Part shown: positions 26,530 through 35,051 of the stretch, piece by piece | How the letters are laid out: each line of letters starts with the position of its first letter | How positions within the stretch are numbered: position 1 is the stretch's first letter | Program-made: the position numbers and the translations under genes | Assembly (NCBI RefSeq): GCF_019904135.1 | Contig: NZ_JAIOGQ010000006.1 | Coordinates: 62,001-126,000, forward strand | Reading direction: 5' to 3' | DNA from: Paenibacillus caui | GTDB taxonomy: Bacteria; Bacillota; Bacilli; Paenibacillales; Paenibacillaceae | Length of the DNA stretch: 64,000 nt | The notes under the pieces: generated by a model | What the model was told of the DNA's origin: nothing | Databases searched by the model: none | The model's input: the letters and a program-made list of their open reading frames with translations, nothing else

Positions 26530-26558
26530 TTGACATATTCTTTATTGACGTTTACATT
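26530..26558 (+). promoter_or_regulatory. SigA-type promoter of the SEC-C gene
   Basis: TTGACA (26530-26535), 17 bases, TACATT (26553-26558). Transcription would begin near 26565, after the GTG at 26562, so this promoter argues for the ATG at 26622 as the start of the downstream gene. Confidence 0.6.
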
Positions 26559-26621
26559 GTTGTGTGCAAATATGATTTAATTAAGACGTACGGGGAAATT
26601 TATGAAAACGAGGGCTTTGCA

Positions 26622-27803
26622 ATGTTAAGTGAAACGATTTCTTTATATGAACAGATCAATATTGAGCATGCCATCAAGGGCGACCCGACCTCCAGCCTGG
26701 CTGAGGCGCTCCTTTGCCAAACCAAAGCCAAACTGTCTTATCTTGCGTCAGCATACAATGTGGCCGGCCGTTCCAAGATGAAGAAGGAGCAGCTTGCGGA
26801 GGCGCTTGTGGAGCGAATGAAGGATCCTGCGTCCATCAGGCCGGTTCTTCTCCTTGTTAAAGATGTGGAATGGAAGCTGTTCGAGACGCTGTTGCGCCAG
26901 CCTATGCTGCAAGACAATGGCTATCCTTACGGCTATTACGCCTATCTGCTGGAGCATGGCCTGGTCTTCACTTTTTACCAGGATAGCAAGCTGTATCTGG
27001 TGATGCCTGAGGAAATCAAGCACGCTTTCAACAAAATCGACCAGGCTGAATTCCGGAATACCCTGGCCAGATATCGTCTCATCCATGATTATGTATTGGC
27101 TTTAACGAATTTGTATGGCGCTTATAAGCCGGACAGGCTGGTGAACATATTTAACGCCCAGAACAAAGAGGTACCGCTTGGCGAGGATGAGTTTGCAGCT
27201 TGCCTGAATCATTTCCTGAATCGGGATGAATATTTTACCTGGCATGAAGGATACATTGTGGATATTTCGCTTGTGACTGATGAATCCGACGACGAGTTGA
27301 AGGCTCTTCTTTCAAATGTTGCAGGCAAACCCTATTACATTCCTGATCAGGATACACTTCTTAAGTACAAGGATGACAGCTATTTCGAAATCACGCCGCA
27401 GCTTAAGGCGCTTCGGAATTATGTGCTTCAAAACATGTGCCCCGACACTGAGATCGTTGACAATTTAGTAGATGATGTGCAGTTGGCATGCTCCATGGAA
27501 GCGAGCCTGCAAGAAATCATTTATGAATTTGAGAGACGGCAAATTCATTTTGACAGCATGGATCAGGCGCAGAAGGTAACCTCACTCATTGTGGATGTAT
27601 ACAACAACACGAGAAAATGGTCAAACGGAGGCCATACCCCGGCTGAGCTTAGCAAGCGATCTGGCCGTGCTGTAGTGAAGCCGCTGCATCAGGCCCATTA
27701 TTTTCCGAATAAAAAAGAACAGGTCAGCGTGACCAAGATCGGCAGAAACGAGCCCTGCCCTTGCGGCAGCGGATTGAAATACAAGAAGTGCTGCGGTAAA
27801 TAG
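26622..27803 (+). CDS. SEC-C motif protein with Rho_N/SAP-like segment
   Basis: A 393-residue soluble protein. Residues ~30-65 ([25 protein letters not shown]) resemble the Rho N-terminal/SAP helix-extended loop, a nucleic-acid-binding fold. The C-terminus carries the zinc-binding SEC-C motif [17 protein letters not shown], best known from SecA tails. The middle 280 residues are not recognised. The frame is open from GTG 26562, but the promoter and a GAGGG box support ATG 26622. A role in RNA, ribosome or translocase contact is possible; no function is assigned. Confidence 0.8.
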   Translation: MLSETISLYEQINIEHAIKGDPTSSLAEALLCQTKAKLSYLASAYNVAGRSKMKKEQLAEALVERMKDPASIRPVLLLVKDVEWKLFETLLRQPMLQDNGYPYGYYAYLLEHGLVFTFYQDSKLYLVMPEEIKHAFNKIDQAEFRNTLARYRLIHDYVLALTNLYGAYKPDRLVNIFNAQNKEVPLGEDEFAACLNHFLNRDEYFTWHEGYIVDISLVTDESDDELKALLSNVAGKPYYIPDQDTLLKYKDDSYFEITPQLKALRNYVLQNMCPDTEIVDNLVDDVQLACSMEASLQEIIYEFERRQIHFDSMDQAQKVTSLIVDVYNNTRKWSNGGHTPAELSKRSGRAVVKPLHQAHYFPNKKEQVSVTKIGRNEPCPCGSGLKYKKCCGK

Positions 27804-27819
27804 ACGAACTGAAGTCCAA

Positions 27820-27864
27820 AGCGACCCCTTTGTGTAAACAACGAAGGCGGTCGTTTTCTTTTTG
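27820..27864 (+). terminator. Terminator after the SEC-C gene
   Basis: CGACC-CCTT pairs with AAGG-CGGTCG across a loop at about 27831-27843, then TTTTCTTTTTG. Confidence 0.65.
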
Positions 27865-27959
27865 TATTCTATGAAAAAAATTGGAAAATCCCATCAATTC
27901 GGGTTCCTGAGTCGTTATCTTAACGAGAACAACAAAACGCGGGAGTGAGTGGTGGGCTA

Positions 27960-28428
27960 ATGGAAGCGAGCGATCTTTACGAAAAGCTGAAGGACGATGT
28001 GTACCGCTACGCAAGGTCAGCCTGCGCGGCATGAGCATGAAGCGAAGGATCTGGTGCAGGATGCCTTTATGAAGGCATTGCAGGAGCCGAAACTGGCCGG
28101 GCTACCGGACTACAAGCAGCGGGCCTGGTTCTTCAAAGTCATCAAAAATCGCATGATTGACATTAGCCGGCATGAGAAGCGGATCACTTCGTGGGATGAA
28201 GATTTGGATTTCGCGGTAATGCCCGCGGCAAGCCATCGTATGGAGGTCGCCGAGCTCCTTGGCCGCCTGCCTCAAGAGCTGAGCGATATCGTGTTCAAGC
28301 GCTACTGGCTTGGACTGTCCAGTCAGGAAATCGGACAACAGCTGGGGATGCCCGCAGCGACAGTCAGGTACAAGCTGCAAACCGCCATCAAAAAATTAAG
28401 AAAAGTATGGGAGGAAGATGTGAAATGA
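27960..28428 (+). CDS. ECF-like sigma-70 family factor, frame interrupted
   Basis: ATG 27960 opens MEASDLYEKLKDDVYRYARS and then meets TGA. The rest continues in the next frame as ARHEHEAKDLVQDAFMKAL (sigma region 2) and, near the C-terminus, LPQELSDIVFKRYWLGLSSQEIGQQLGMPAATVRYKLQTAIKKL (region 4 helix-turn-helix, given here in parts). Removing one C of the pair at 28021-28022 restores about 155 residues. No anti-sigma factor with a membrane helix is next to it. The following gene starts in an ATGA overlap. Sequencing error and true inactivation cannot be separated here. Confidence 0.7.
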
Positions 28429-29491
28429 GCAAGCAAATCGGCAATGTCGGGGATACCAATACAGCACCGGTACTTTGCAACTGGGCGAGAATTATTTTGA
28501 ACTGCTAAAGCAGCCGGAATATCTGTATGCCAACGGTGTGGTGATCATAGATAGAAATGTAAGCCTTGACACTTTTCAAAAGGGATTAGAGTGGCTGCAC
28601 CTGATCGTCAATGGAGAAATATACAGCCCTTCGCATCTGGCCGGCGCTGTTACCGCCGCGCTAACAAAGGCGGGTGGGGATGCCGCCGAGATTCATATTT
28701 ATGAGTATGCGCCGCCGCGTTTTGAAAAAGGGACGCTGCTGCTGACAAACGCCTATCTGGAGTCGGCGGAAGAGTCGCTTTATCTGGTGGTGAACGGTAC
28801 GCTCCAGCTTTCGAAGGATTTGAATATGGAGCAATTTGCAGCCCAAATAGACCGCTTGTGCGTGAACGGCAAAGCGGTGGTATACGAAGAGCAATCCGCT
28901 TATTTTTATAAAAAAAATTCATCCTTCTCAAGCTGTTCCGTTCAATTGATCCCGGCGGGATACGAATTTCTGACCAAGCCGCTTCGCCTGAATGCCCGTT
29001 CCATCCGGCGTTTGAACGGCCACAAGCTGTTTACAAGAAAGCCGATTGTTATCGAAGCAGACGTATCCAGGGAAGCCCTCAGCCATGCGATTGCGGACAT
29101 CAAGTCCTCGTCGTTCATTATTTGCAGCGAGGATGTCGAAGATCTTGCCTTTGAACGCTGCCCGGATCTGGATACGGAAATTCTGAGCTTTGAACATTCG
29201 TTCGTCTGGATTGAGGATGAAGAGACCTGGTCCAGGGATCAGTTTCTGGCATTGGATCAGCCTGTCAATTTTATCGTGAACGGCGAGCTGATTCTGGATG
29301 GCGATGTGACGGATGACGTACTCAAGGAAAAAATTCAGGCCATCGACCTTTTTGGCGAAATCATCATCCCGGAAAAAAGAATTAAAGCCGTTTTGTACCC
29401 TTATCTTCGCGTCAACTCTGGCGGTATTATAGAAAAGGGCACAGAAGAGGAGTTTCTAGGTATGGGTAATGTTGGAATGCTTTCGCTTTAA
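28425..29491 (+). CDS. Repeat-containing protein partnered with the sigma factor, frame interrupted
   Basis: ATG 28425 overlaps the sigma-factor stop and has GGGAGG nine bases upstream. The frame breaks near 28468; one extra C in the pair at 28467-28468 joins it to the long frame, giving about 355 residues. The frame beyond the break could also begin at TTG 28475, which has no ribosome site. The protein contains at least three copies of a ~50-residue unit around V-N-G (LIVNGEI, LVVNGTL, FIVNGEL), each followed by an amphipathic helix and a second strand. No membrane helix. I do not recognise it; position suggests it senses or modulates for the sigma factor. Confidence 0.65.
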
Positions 29492-29508
29492 AAGAAATGA
29501 GGTTGATC

Positions 29509-29709
29509 ATGATGTTATACATGAATAACGATGATATTGCCAAACAGCACTACAACAATGTTCGCGAGGAATTGGAGCGCTATAAAATGGCAGAGCATAT
29601 GAGGCTTTTGAAAAGGGAGTCGGCCGGCTTGAATGGGGAAGCGCCAATCATCGCCCCCAAGCCGTCCCTCTTTGAACAGATCATCATGCTGGGGAGAAGA
29701 ATGCTGTGA
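29509..29709 (+). CDS. Small helical protein, unrecognised
   Basis: A 66-residue protein (MMLYMNNDDIAKQHYNNV...), mainly helical and charged with a C-terminal amphipathic segment LFEQIIMLGRRML. ATG 29509 or the adjacent 29512 are placed behind GAGG; 29497 has no ribosome site. It follows the repeat protein by 17 bases and ends before a strong terminator, so it is the last gene of the sigma-factor operon. No family recognised. Confidence 0.6.
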   Translation: MMLYMNNDDIAKQHYNNVREELERYKMAEHMRLLKRESAGLNGEAPIIAPKPSLFEQIIMLGRRML

Positions 29710-29764
29710 TCGGTAATCGGAAGAGCGTTGTTATCCCAAGGTTAATGCGATCAAACAAGAAAGA

Positions 29765-29807
29765 GGAACCCGTTTTGGGGACAAACCCCGGGCGGGTTAT
29801 TTTTTTG
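29765..29807 (+). terminator. Terminator of the sigma-factor operon
   Basis: AACCCG (29767) pairs with CGGGTT (ending 29798), with an inner GGGG/CCCC stem, followed by ATTTTTTT. Confidence 0.85.
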
Positions 29808-29862
29808 TTTTAATGGTATTATGATATCGAAAGAGTGCACAGGCAAAAATTAACAGAATAAG

Positions 29863-29888
29863 GTCGGCTGGAATAAAGCCGTTTTTTA
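29863..29888 (+). terminator. Short terminator-like hairpin
   Basis: CGGCT (29865-29869) pairs with AGCCG (29877-29881) and is followed by TTTTTT. It may end a short transcript or back up the preceding terminator. Confidence 0.55.
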
Positions 29889-29922
29889 TTCGCTTGTATT
29901 AGGAGGTATACTTCGCTTTTAA

Positions 29923-30063
29923 GACGAGGGCTCGCTGGCATGCTGGAAGTGGTTTGAGCGCTTGCTGCAGTTCATGGATCAAATTCTCAAGACCTGGAAT
30001 AGATTCGAACCGAAAAGGCCGCAAAATGCGGAGGTTTTAGAGCCAGGGGATATATTTGATTGA
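29923..30063 (+). other. Open frame resembling the end of a decayed gene
   Basis: After a TAA at 29920 the same frame reads DEGSLACWKWFERLLQ through EVLEPGDIFD to TGA at 30061. Its composition looks protein-coding, but no start with a ribosome site is present; ATG 29974 would leave only 29 residues. It may be the C-terminal relic of a deleted gene. Weak call. Confidence 0.25.
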
Positions 30064-30095
30064 AAATTGAAGAGAGACGAAAACGGGGTGCTGAT

Positions 30096-30503
30096 ATGAA
30101 ATTTAGAGCTTTTACATTGGATGATTTTGATTCCGTGATTGATTTATGGAAAAAGGCTGGTTTAATTCTTTCCCGCTCGGATACAATTGAAGGCCTACAT
30201 AACAAGTTAAGAAGAGATCCCGAGTTGTTCTTTGTGGCGGAAGAAGATCGTCGGATCATTGGCGTTGTCATGGGAAGCTACGATGGAAGAAGAGGCTGGA
30301 TCAACCATTTGGCGGTCGACCCTGAGTACCAAGGAAACAATATCGGGCAAGAAATGATCGGAGAACTGGAAAGACTCTTGAAGAAAGAGGGGTGCGAGAA
30401 GATCAATCTGCTGATTGAGCCAAGCAATCATAAAGTGCAGAGTTTCTATGAAAAACAAGGATATACAAGAGATGAATTAATATTTATGGAGAAGTGGATT
30501 TAG
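30096..30503 (+). CDS. GNAT acetyltransferase, YpeA-like
   Basis: A 135-residue GNAT-fold enzyme. Motif A is INHLAVDPEYQGNNIGQEMI, giving the acetyl-CoA loop; motif B carries LLIEPSNHKVQSFYEKQGY. The overall pattern matches the YpeA group of unknown substrate. ATG 30096 follows GGGGTG; the TTG 30060 start is further up without a ribosome site. It is convergent with the radical SAM gene. Confidence 0.88.
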   Translation: MKFRAFTLDDFDSVIDLWKKAGLILSRSDTIEGLHNKLRRDPELFFVAEEDRRIIGVVMGSYDGRRGWINHLAVDPEYQGNNIGQEMIGELERLLKKEGCEKINLLIEPSNHKVQSFYEKQGYTRDELIFMEKWI

Positions 30504-30528
30504 CTATTTTCTATATAATATAGATTCG

Positions 30529-30562
30529 AGAGAAGTGAAAAACTATTTTTTATCACTTCCCT
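30529..30562. terminator. Convergent hairpin between GNAT and SPL genes
   Basis: GAAGTGA (30532-30538) pairs with TCACTTC (30553-30559) around an AT-rich loop. The right arm covers the stop codon of the minus-strand gene. It may terminate either transcript, though the T tract is in the loop rather than after the stem. Confidence 0.4.
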
Positions 30563-31392
30563 CTCAGCGGATAGTTTTTATCTTTTGACACATAGATTAT
30601 TTCATCAGGGAAGAATTTCTTGAAATATTTCTCGACCTTGAGATGAATATTCTTTTGGTACCAACCAGAAAGCTCATTCTCATTGAATAAAAAGGGCATA
30701 CCTAAACGTTCGGATCGTTTTCCCATCGCACCATCACCTATATTAAGGGTATCAATATAAATTCGATCCACTATTCCATTCAAAAGTTTAGGAAAATCAG
30801 GAGTGAACGGTAACACTGGAGAAATTGCAGCCTGAGTGGCAATACCAGCATCGCATATTTTCTTCAGTGCTTTTAGCCGTAACTTAATTCCCGGAGCAAC
30901 AGGAGAAAAAATTCGTCTAATATCCTCACGATCCGTTTCTATGGTCATGGATACAAGAACTTCACATTTTTTATTTAGATCAACTAACAAATCGAGATCT
31001 CTTGCAACAAGTGGACTCCGTGTTTGAATTTGAAGGAAATCAGGTGGATGATCCAACATTTCTTCCAAAATCTTACGAGTGATCCCCGCCTTACGTTCAA
31101 TTGGTTGATAGGGATCTGTTGCCGAGGACATAAAAAGATTAATCGGTTTGTTTTTGAGACGAAGATTAGAGACTTCCTTTAGGTAAATAACCGCCGCATT
31201 CGTTTTGATGTCAAGCCAATCTCCCCAAGGAATATCTTTGAACTTCTGAATCGGCATTTCTCTCACGTAACAGTATTTGCAGGCAAAAGCGCAGCCGCTA
31301 TAAGGATTTAAAGAATGCGTAAATCCAATATCCAAATAACCCTTAACTTCAGTAAGGATTTTCTTTGAAACAATGGCATTTATTTCGATCAG
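30553..31392 (-). CDS. SPL-family radical SAM protein
   Basis: A protein of about 279 residues with the radical SAM cluster motif as CAFACKYCYVRE, preceded by FTHSLNPYSG, typical of the spore-photoproduct-lyase-related family (not SplB itself). Homologous N-termini extend upstream of the first TTG (31335), and here IEINAIVSKKILTEVKGYL is encoded in frame. No ATG, GTG or TTG precedes it; CTG 31392 lies six bases after AGGAGG and is the best start. Function in the family is unknown; it reductively cleaves SAM. It is transcribed after the YjbR-like gene, 16 bases apart. Confidence 0.85.
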   Translation of the reverse strand: MIEINAIVSKKILTEVKGYLDIGFTHSLNPYSGCAFACKYCYVREMPIQKFKDIPWGDWLDIKTNAAVIYLKEVSNLRLKNKPINLFMSSATDPYQPIERKAGITRKILEEMLDHPPDFLQIQTRSPLVARDLDLLVDLNKKCEVLVSMTIETDREDIRRIFSPVAPGIKLRLKALKKICDAGIATQAAISPVLPFTPDFPKLLNGIVDRIYIDTLNIGDGAMGKRSERLGMPFLFNENELSGWYQKNIHLKVEKYFKKFFPDEIIYVSKDKNYPLRGK

Positions 31393-31408
31393 AGCTCTCC
31401 TCCTATAC

Positions 31409-31777
31409 TTATTGATCCGTTCTACCCGTCAATGACGTGCTTCCTTTTATACCTTTTGGTTTTGTTAGTTCAAAGCTATACCTCACCATATCATGAATTT
31501 CAGGCTCTGGGAGTTCCCCATCTAAGATAAGAGTATTCCAATGCTCCTTGTTCATATGGTACCCGGGCTTTACTTCTTCAAAAAGGCCACGTAGAAAATG
31601 AGCCCTCTCCGGTTCGCATTTAAGGTTAACACATAAGTGTTCGTCATAATTGAAGATCAGTGCAAATATTTTCTTATTCCCGTTGTGCCGAATTGCAGTC
31701 CATCCTTCTCCAAAAGGATGGTCTTCATAAGAGCTTGGATAGGATAGACAGTAATCTATCATTTCATCTTTAGTCAT
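31409..31777 (-). CDS. MmcQ/YjbR family protein
   Basis: A 122-residue protein with the family features: N-terminal MIDYCLSYPSSYEDHPFG, central HLCVNLKCEPERA and HMNKEHWNTLIL. The CyaY-like fold is proposed to bind DNA, but no role is proven. On the minus strand GGAG lies before ATG 31777 with normal spacing. It heads a two-gene unit with the radical SAM protein. Confidence 0.88.
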   Translation of the reverse strand: MTKDEMIDYCLSYPSSYEDHPFGEGWTAIRHNGNKKIFALIFNYDEHLCVNLKCEPERAHFLRGLFEEVKPGYHMNKEHWNTLILDGELPEPEIHDMVRYSFELTKPKGIKGSTSLTGRTDQ

Positions 31778-31831
31778 CGTAAATTCACTCCATACCTCAT
31801 TATTTTTATATCAGAACATGATTCGTTCAAA

Positions 31832-32026
31832 CTATGATTTGCTGTTTCTTTTATACCATTCCGAGATTTCTTCAAGTCTTTGTTTGAACTTAGCTTCTGA
31901 ACCTTCAGTTGTTGGATGGTAATACTCATGCCCTATTAACGAATCTGGCATCGTCTGCATTGTCGTTAATTTTTCTTCTGTATCATGAGCATATTTATAT
32001 CCCTTGCCGGTGCAGGGAATATTACC
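31832..32026 (-). pseudogene. rarA: C-terminal relic of rarA (replication-associated recombination protein A)
   Basis: The minus strand encodes 56 residues from 32002 to TAG at 31832, starting GYKYAHDTEEKLTTMQ and continuing PDSLIGHEYYHPTTEG and AKFKQRLEEISEW. This matches the C-terminal tail of RarA/MgsA ATPases (YKYAHD...PD.L....YY.PT..G.E.....RL). Upstream, GNIP continues in frame and then jumps to GKGYKY, missing the block HLRDAHYKGAKKLGHG that normally intervenes; a stop follows. The AAA+ domain is absent. It is a deletion remnant, with the working rarA presumably elsewhere. Confidence 0.7.
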
Positions 32027-32114
32027 TTTTCACATGTGAGTGATCCGTGTTGTTCTGCTTCTTAGTTTATCTGTTCATTAGTATAGTCGAAAGAAAAATA
32101 CTTCCATTTCTATT

Positions 32115-32127
32115 AATTAGTCTAATT
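32115..32127. promoter_or_regulatory. AATTAG-T-CTAATT dyad before the aldo/keto reductase
   Basis: A perfect 6-1-6 inverted repeat about 100 bases before the reductase start, the kind of site used by HxlR- or MarR-type repressors. The perfect palindrome TCACATGTGA at 32030-32039 is a second candidate. Neither regulator is in the window. The rest of 31778-32229 holds only the rarA relic. Confidence 0.3.
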
Positions 32128-32229
32128 AGTAATAGAGCTGGCGAAGCGATGATTGTATCCGTTTACCCTAAGGAAGTATAATGGGAATAGCTGGACAAAT
32201 TGAATATCCGAGGAGGCTCGAAGAAACCC

Positions 32230-33198
32230 ATGAATTACAGAACATTGGGCAGAACAGGACTCAAAGTATCGGAAATCGGCTATGGAGCATGGGGAATTGG
32301 CAAAACGGCATGGATTGGCGCCGACGATGACGAATCGCTGAAGGCGCTTAACCGCTCCATTGATTTGGGGCTCAATTTTATCGACACAGCGCTTGTTTAT
32401 GGGGACGGGCATAGCGAGAAGCTTGTCGGGCAAGTTGTCCGCGAGCGGACGAAGGACATTGTTGTGGCTTCCAAAATTCCGCCGAAGAACAGACAGTGGC
32501 CCGCTCGCGCCGGTGTACTTGCAGACGAGGCATTTACGGCCGAGTATGTCATTTCCAGCACAGAGCAAAGCCTTCGCAACCTGGGGCTTGAAACGATTGA
32601 TGTCCAGCAATTTCATGTTTGGTCCGACGAGTGGATCGGGCAAGGGGACTGGCTTGATGGGGTGCAGAAGCTGAAAGAGCAGGGAAAAATCCGCTTCTTC
32701 GGCGTTTCCATCAATGACTACCAGCCGAGCAATGCGATCAAGCTGATTGAAACCGGCGTCGTAGATACGGTGCAGGTCATTTACAATATTTTTGAGCAGA
32801 GTCCGGAAGACGAACTGCTCTCTGCATGCGAGAAGCATAACATTGGCGTTATTGTCCGGGTTGCGCTCGATGAAGGCGGATTAACCGGAACGATAACGCC
32901 AGATACGGTTTTTAGCGAAGGCGATTTTCGTAATTCTTATTTCAGGGGTGACCGTAAGCAGCAGGTTTACGACCGGGTCCTTCAAATCACGAAGGATCTG
33001 GGAATCTCGGCGGACGAGATGGCCGAAACGGCGCTGCGCTACGTCCTTAGCCATCCTGCAGTGTCAACGGTCATTCCGGGCATGCGATCGGTCCGGAATG
33101 TGGAACGGAACGTGAAGGTTGGCGATGGGCGGGGTCTTCCTAATGACCAGCTTGTCAAGCTTAAGCCGCACCGCTGGATCCGCAATTTTTATAGCTGA
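32230..33198 (+). CDS. Aldo/keto reductase
   Basis: A 322-residue NADPH-dependent oxidoreductase of the aldo/keto reductase family. N-terminus [22 protein letters not shown]; the catalytic Asp/Tyr region is [14 protein letters not shown]; the cofactor end is [16 protein letters not shown] glutamine-histidine patch (DVQQFHVW) replaces the common DYIDLYQ segment. ATG 32230 is preferred; AGGAGG lies 13 bases upstream. Substrate unknown. It stands alone between a relic and a bidirectional terminator. Confidence 0.92.
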   Translation: MNYRTLGRTGLKVSEIGYGAWGIGKTAWIGADDDESLKALNRSIDLGLNFIDTALVYGDGHSEKLVGQVVRERTKDIVVASKIPPKNRQWPARAGVLADEAFTAEYVISSTEQSLRNLGLETIDVQQFHVWSDEWIGQGDWLDGVQKLKEQGKIRFFGVSINDYQPSNAIKLIETGVVDTVQVIYNIFEQSPEDELLSACEKHNIGVIVRVALDEGGLTGTITPDTVFSEGDFRNSYFRGDRKQQVYDRVLQITKDLGISADEMAETALRYVLSHPAVSTVIPGMRSVRNVERNVKVGDGRGLPNDQLVKLKPHRWIRNFYS

Positions 33199-33223
33199 TT
33201 CCAAGTGAATAGAGCAAAGTATT

Positions 33224-33263
33224 CAAAACAGCAAGCTTCCACTTTCGGGGCTTGCTGTTTTGT
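33224..33263. terminator. Bidirectional terminator
   Basis: AAAACAGCAAGC (33225-33236) pairs with GCTTGCTGTTTT (33250-33261), flanked by A and T runs, between the convergent reductase and pucR-type genes. Confidence 0.85.
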
Positions 33264-33368
33264 GCTTATGTGCATGAATGGAAGCTGAAGTCGGATAAGG
33301 GTGTGGATTGTGCCCTACAGGCCTCGCGTGTAATCGCCAAGGATCCCGACGAGGATCCGCTTCGTGCT

Positions 33369-34991
33369 CTAGCCATGGCGCAAGCGCTGGGTTTTGCTGT
33401 CCGTCTCCAGAATTTGACGGAACAACAGGGCAAGCTTCAATTGAAGCAAATCGCTGATCTTTTTGAAATCGATGTCCAGCAATTCTCCAACCTTCTCCAA
33501 ACGATACAGCACCGTATTTCTGTGAAGGAACAACTGTCTGGCCGTATCGTTAATATTTCCTTCGTTCAGGATGTAAGCTTCCAGCGTAGTAAACATCTCG
33601 CCCGCATATTCGGGGTCTTTCTCAAGCAAGGGGAGAAACAAATTGTTGCTGTAGTCGGCCAGTGCCTTTCTAGGAATATGCCGAAACAAAAAGCTGAGCT
33701 CCAGGTCCGAGAAGAGTATGACCGTGGGAGCCGGTTCGACGGGCAGATTTTCGCTGATCCTTGCGGCGTGTCTACATTCCTCGTATGCCTCAAGAACATG
33801 GATCAGCTTCAGCTTCGGATTGCTGACATAACTGTGAAAGCCCGAATCCGGCAAATTATGCAGCACTTCGCCGAAAGCCTCGACGATATGCTGAATGAGG
33901 GTGGAAACGGCAAGCTTGTCTGCTCGGAGCGCAAAGAGAGAAACCATTTCGTTCTCGAGCACAAGATGATGGGAATCGATATTAGACAGATAGGGATGAT
34001 AGAGCAGCTCCCGGCGGATTTTCCGTAGGCCTTGCAGGGTTGGCGGCTTCTGCAGTCCCGGCATGAGAGAGGTTGTCACGCACAGGTGAACAGCGCCCTG
34101 GTAGTCGTCTTTCAGCACAGTTCGGGTTTGCTCCATGAATTGTTCGGGGGAGATCTTCCGCTGCAAATAGCGCTCCAAAATTAAGGTCCACTGGTATCCG
34201 GCAACGGACTGCCGCTCGTCCTGAAAGCGGTCCATGTGGAACGAAATAATTTCGGCGGCCTGATGGAACAGCCCCTCTTCTTCCTGAATGGCGGACGTAT
34301 GGACAGGCATGATAACAAGGAAGCCGCAGCACTCTCCTTCCTGCAGAAGCGGCACACTGCAGCGCCATCCGCTGAGCGTGCGGGTTTTATCAAATTTGGT
34401 GGCCCATGGCCAGTCCCGGAGCACTTCGCTTTCCGGCCAGTCGCAGGTGCTGTGCAGAATTTGGCCTTGCGATCCGATGACGACCATGGGGTGGGCCAGA
34501 ATTTCGCCAATCCGCTCAAAAAAGCTTGAGGTTTCACCGGGCTCAATGGCGAACCGCATTAGCCTTTTCTGCTTGTCAAGCGCATCATGAAGCTTCTTGG
34601 TGCTTCTCTCAATTTCAGCCTGGACAAGCGCGTTCATCTGATCCGCGAAGGTAAATTCGTAGGGCAGTTCAATGAGCGGAAAATGGAGTCGATTCGCTTC
34701 TTCAATAGCGATGTCGGGGATCTCCTTCCAATACCGTCCCAGCTTAATGCCAAGGCCTGCAGCCTTCCGGTTACTCAGGATTTGGATGAGATGAACGAAG
34801 TCCTCAGGCGTATCCTTGATGGCAAAAGCGGTTGTAAACAGCATTTCCCCTTCCTTTACCCAATCGGATATATCCGGCGCGTCCATGATATTGACGGACT
34901 TGATGACTCTCCCCGAGCCGCTTGCGCCGGCTGCAATTCTGGAACGGGACAGAGGATATATGCGGAGAGCTTCTTCTATGGTGAGACGCAT
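33369..34991 (-). CDS. PucR-family transcriptional regulator 1
   Basis: A 540-residue regulator. An N-terminal PucR domain (residues 1-125, with NIMDAPDISDWVKEGEMLFTT) is followed by a GAF-like middle and a C-terminal PucR HTH (GNINDTARQLFLHRNTVLYRLEKV). Family members control purine, allantoin and related nitrogen catabolism, sensing a small ligand. It lies 60 bases after the creatininase gene on the same strand, so both are read from the divergent promoter region at 35841-36108, where a shared dyad operator is found. It is clearly paralogous to the regulator at 51070. Confidence 0.92.
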   Translation of the reverse strand: MRLTIEEALRIYPLSRSRIAAGASGSGRVIKSVNIMDAPDISDWVKEGEMLFTTAFAIKDTPEDFVHLIQILSNRKAAGLGIKLGRYWKEIPDIAIEEANRLHFPLIELPYEFTFADQMNALVQAEIERSTKKLHDALDKQKRLMRFAIEPGETSSFFERIGEILAHPMVVIGSQGQILHSTCDWPESEVLRDWPWATKFDKTRTLSGWRCSVPLLQEGECCGFLVIMPVHTSAIQEEEGLFHQAAEIISFHMDRFQDERQSVAGYQWTLILERYLQRKISPEQFMEQTRTVLKDDYQGAVHLCVTTSLMPGLQKPPTLQGLRKIRRELLYHPYLSNIDSHHLVLENEMVSLFALRADKLAVSTLIQHIVEAFGEVLHNLPDSGFHSYVSNPKLKLIHVLEAYEECRHAARISENLPVEPAPTVILFSDLELSFLFRHIPRKALADYSNNLFLPLLEKDPEYAGEMFTTLEAYILNEGNINDTARQLFLHRNTVLYRLEKVGELLDIDFKKISDLLQLKLALLFRQILETDSKTQRLRHG

Positions 34992-35051
34992 TTCTCAGGT
35001 TCCCCCCTCACGTGATGTAGCTATCCTTTCTCCATCGCAAACCGCTTCGCG

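Noticed and set aside
33252-34028. Long plus-strand frame opposite PucR 1
   Set aside because: No ribosome site, no family features, and entirely antisense to a clear PucR gene.
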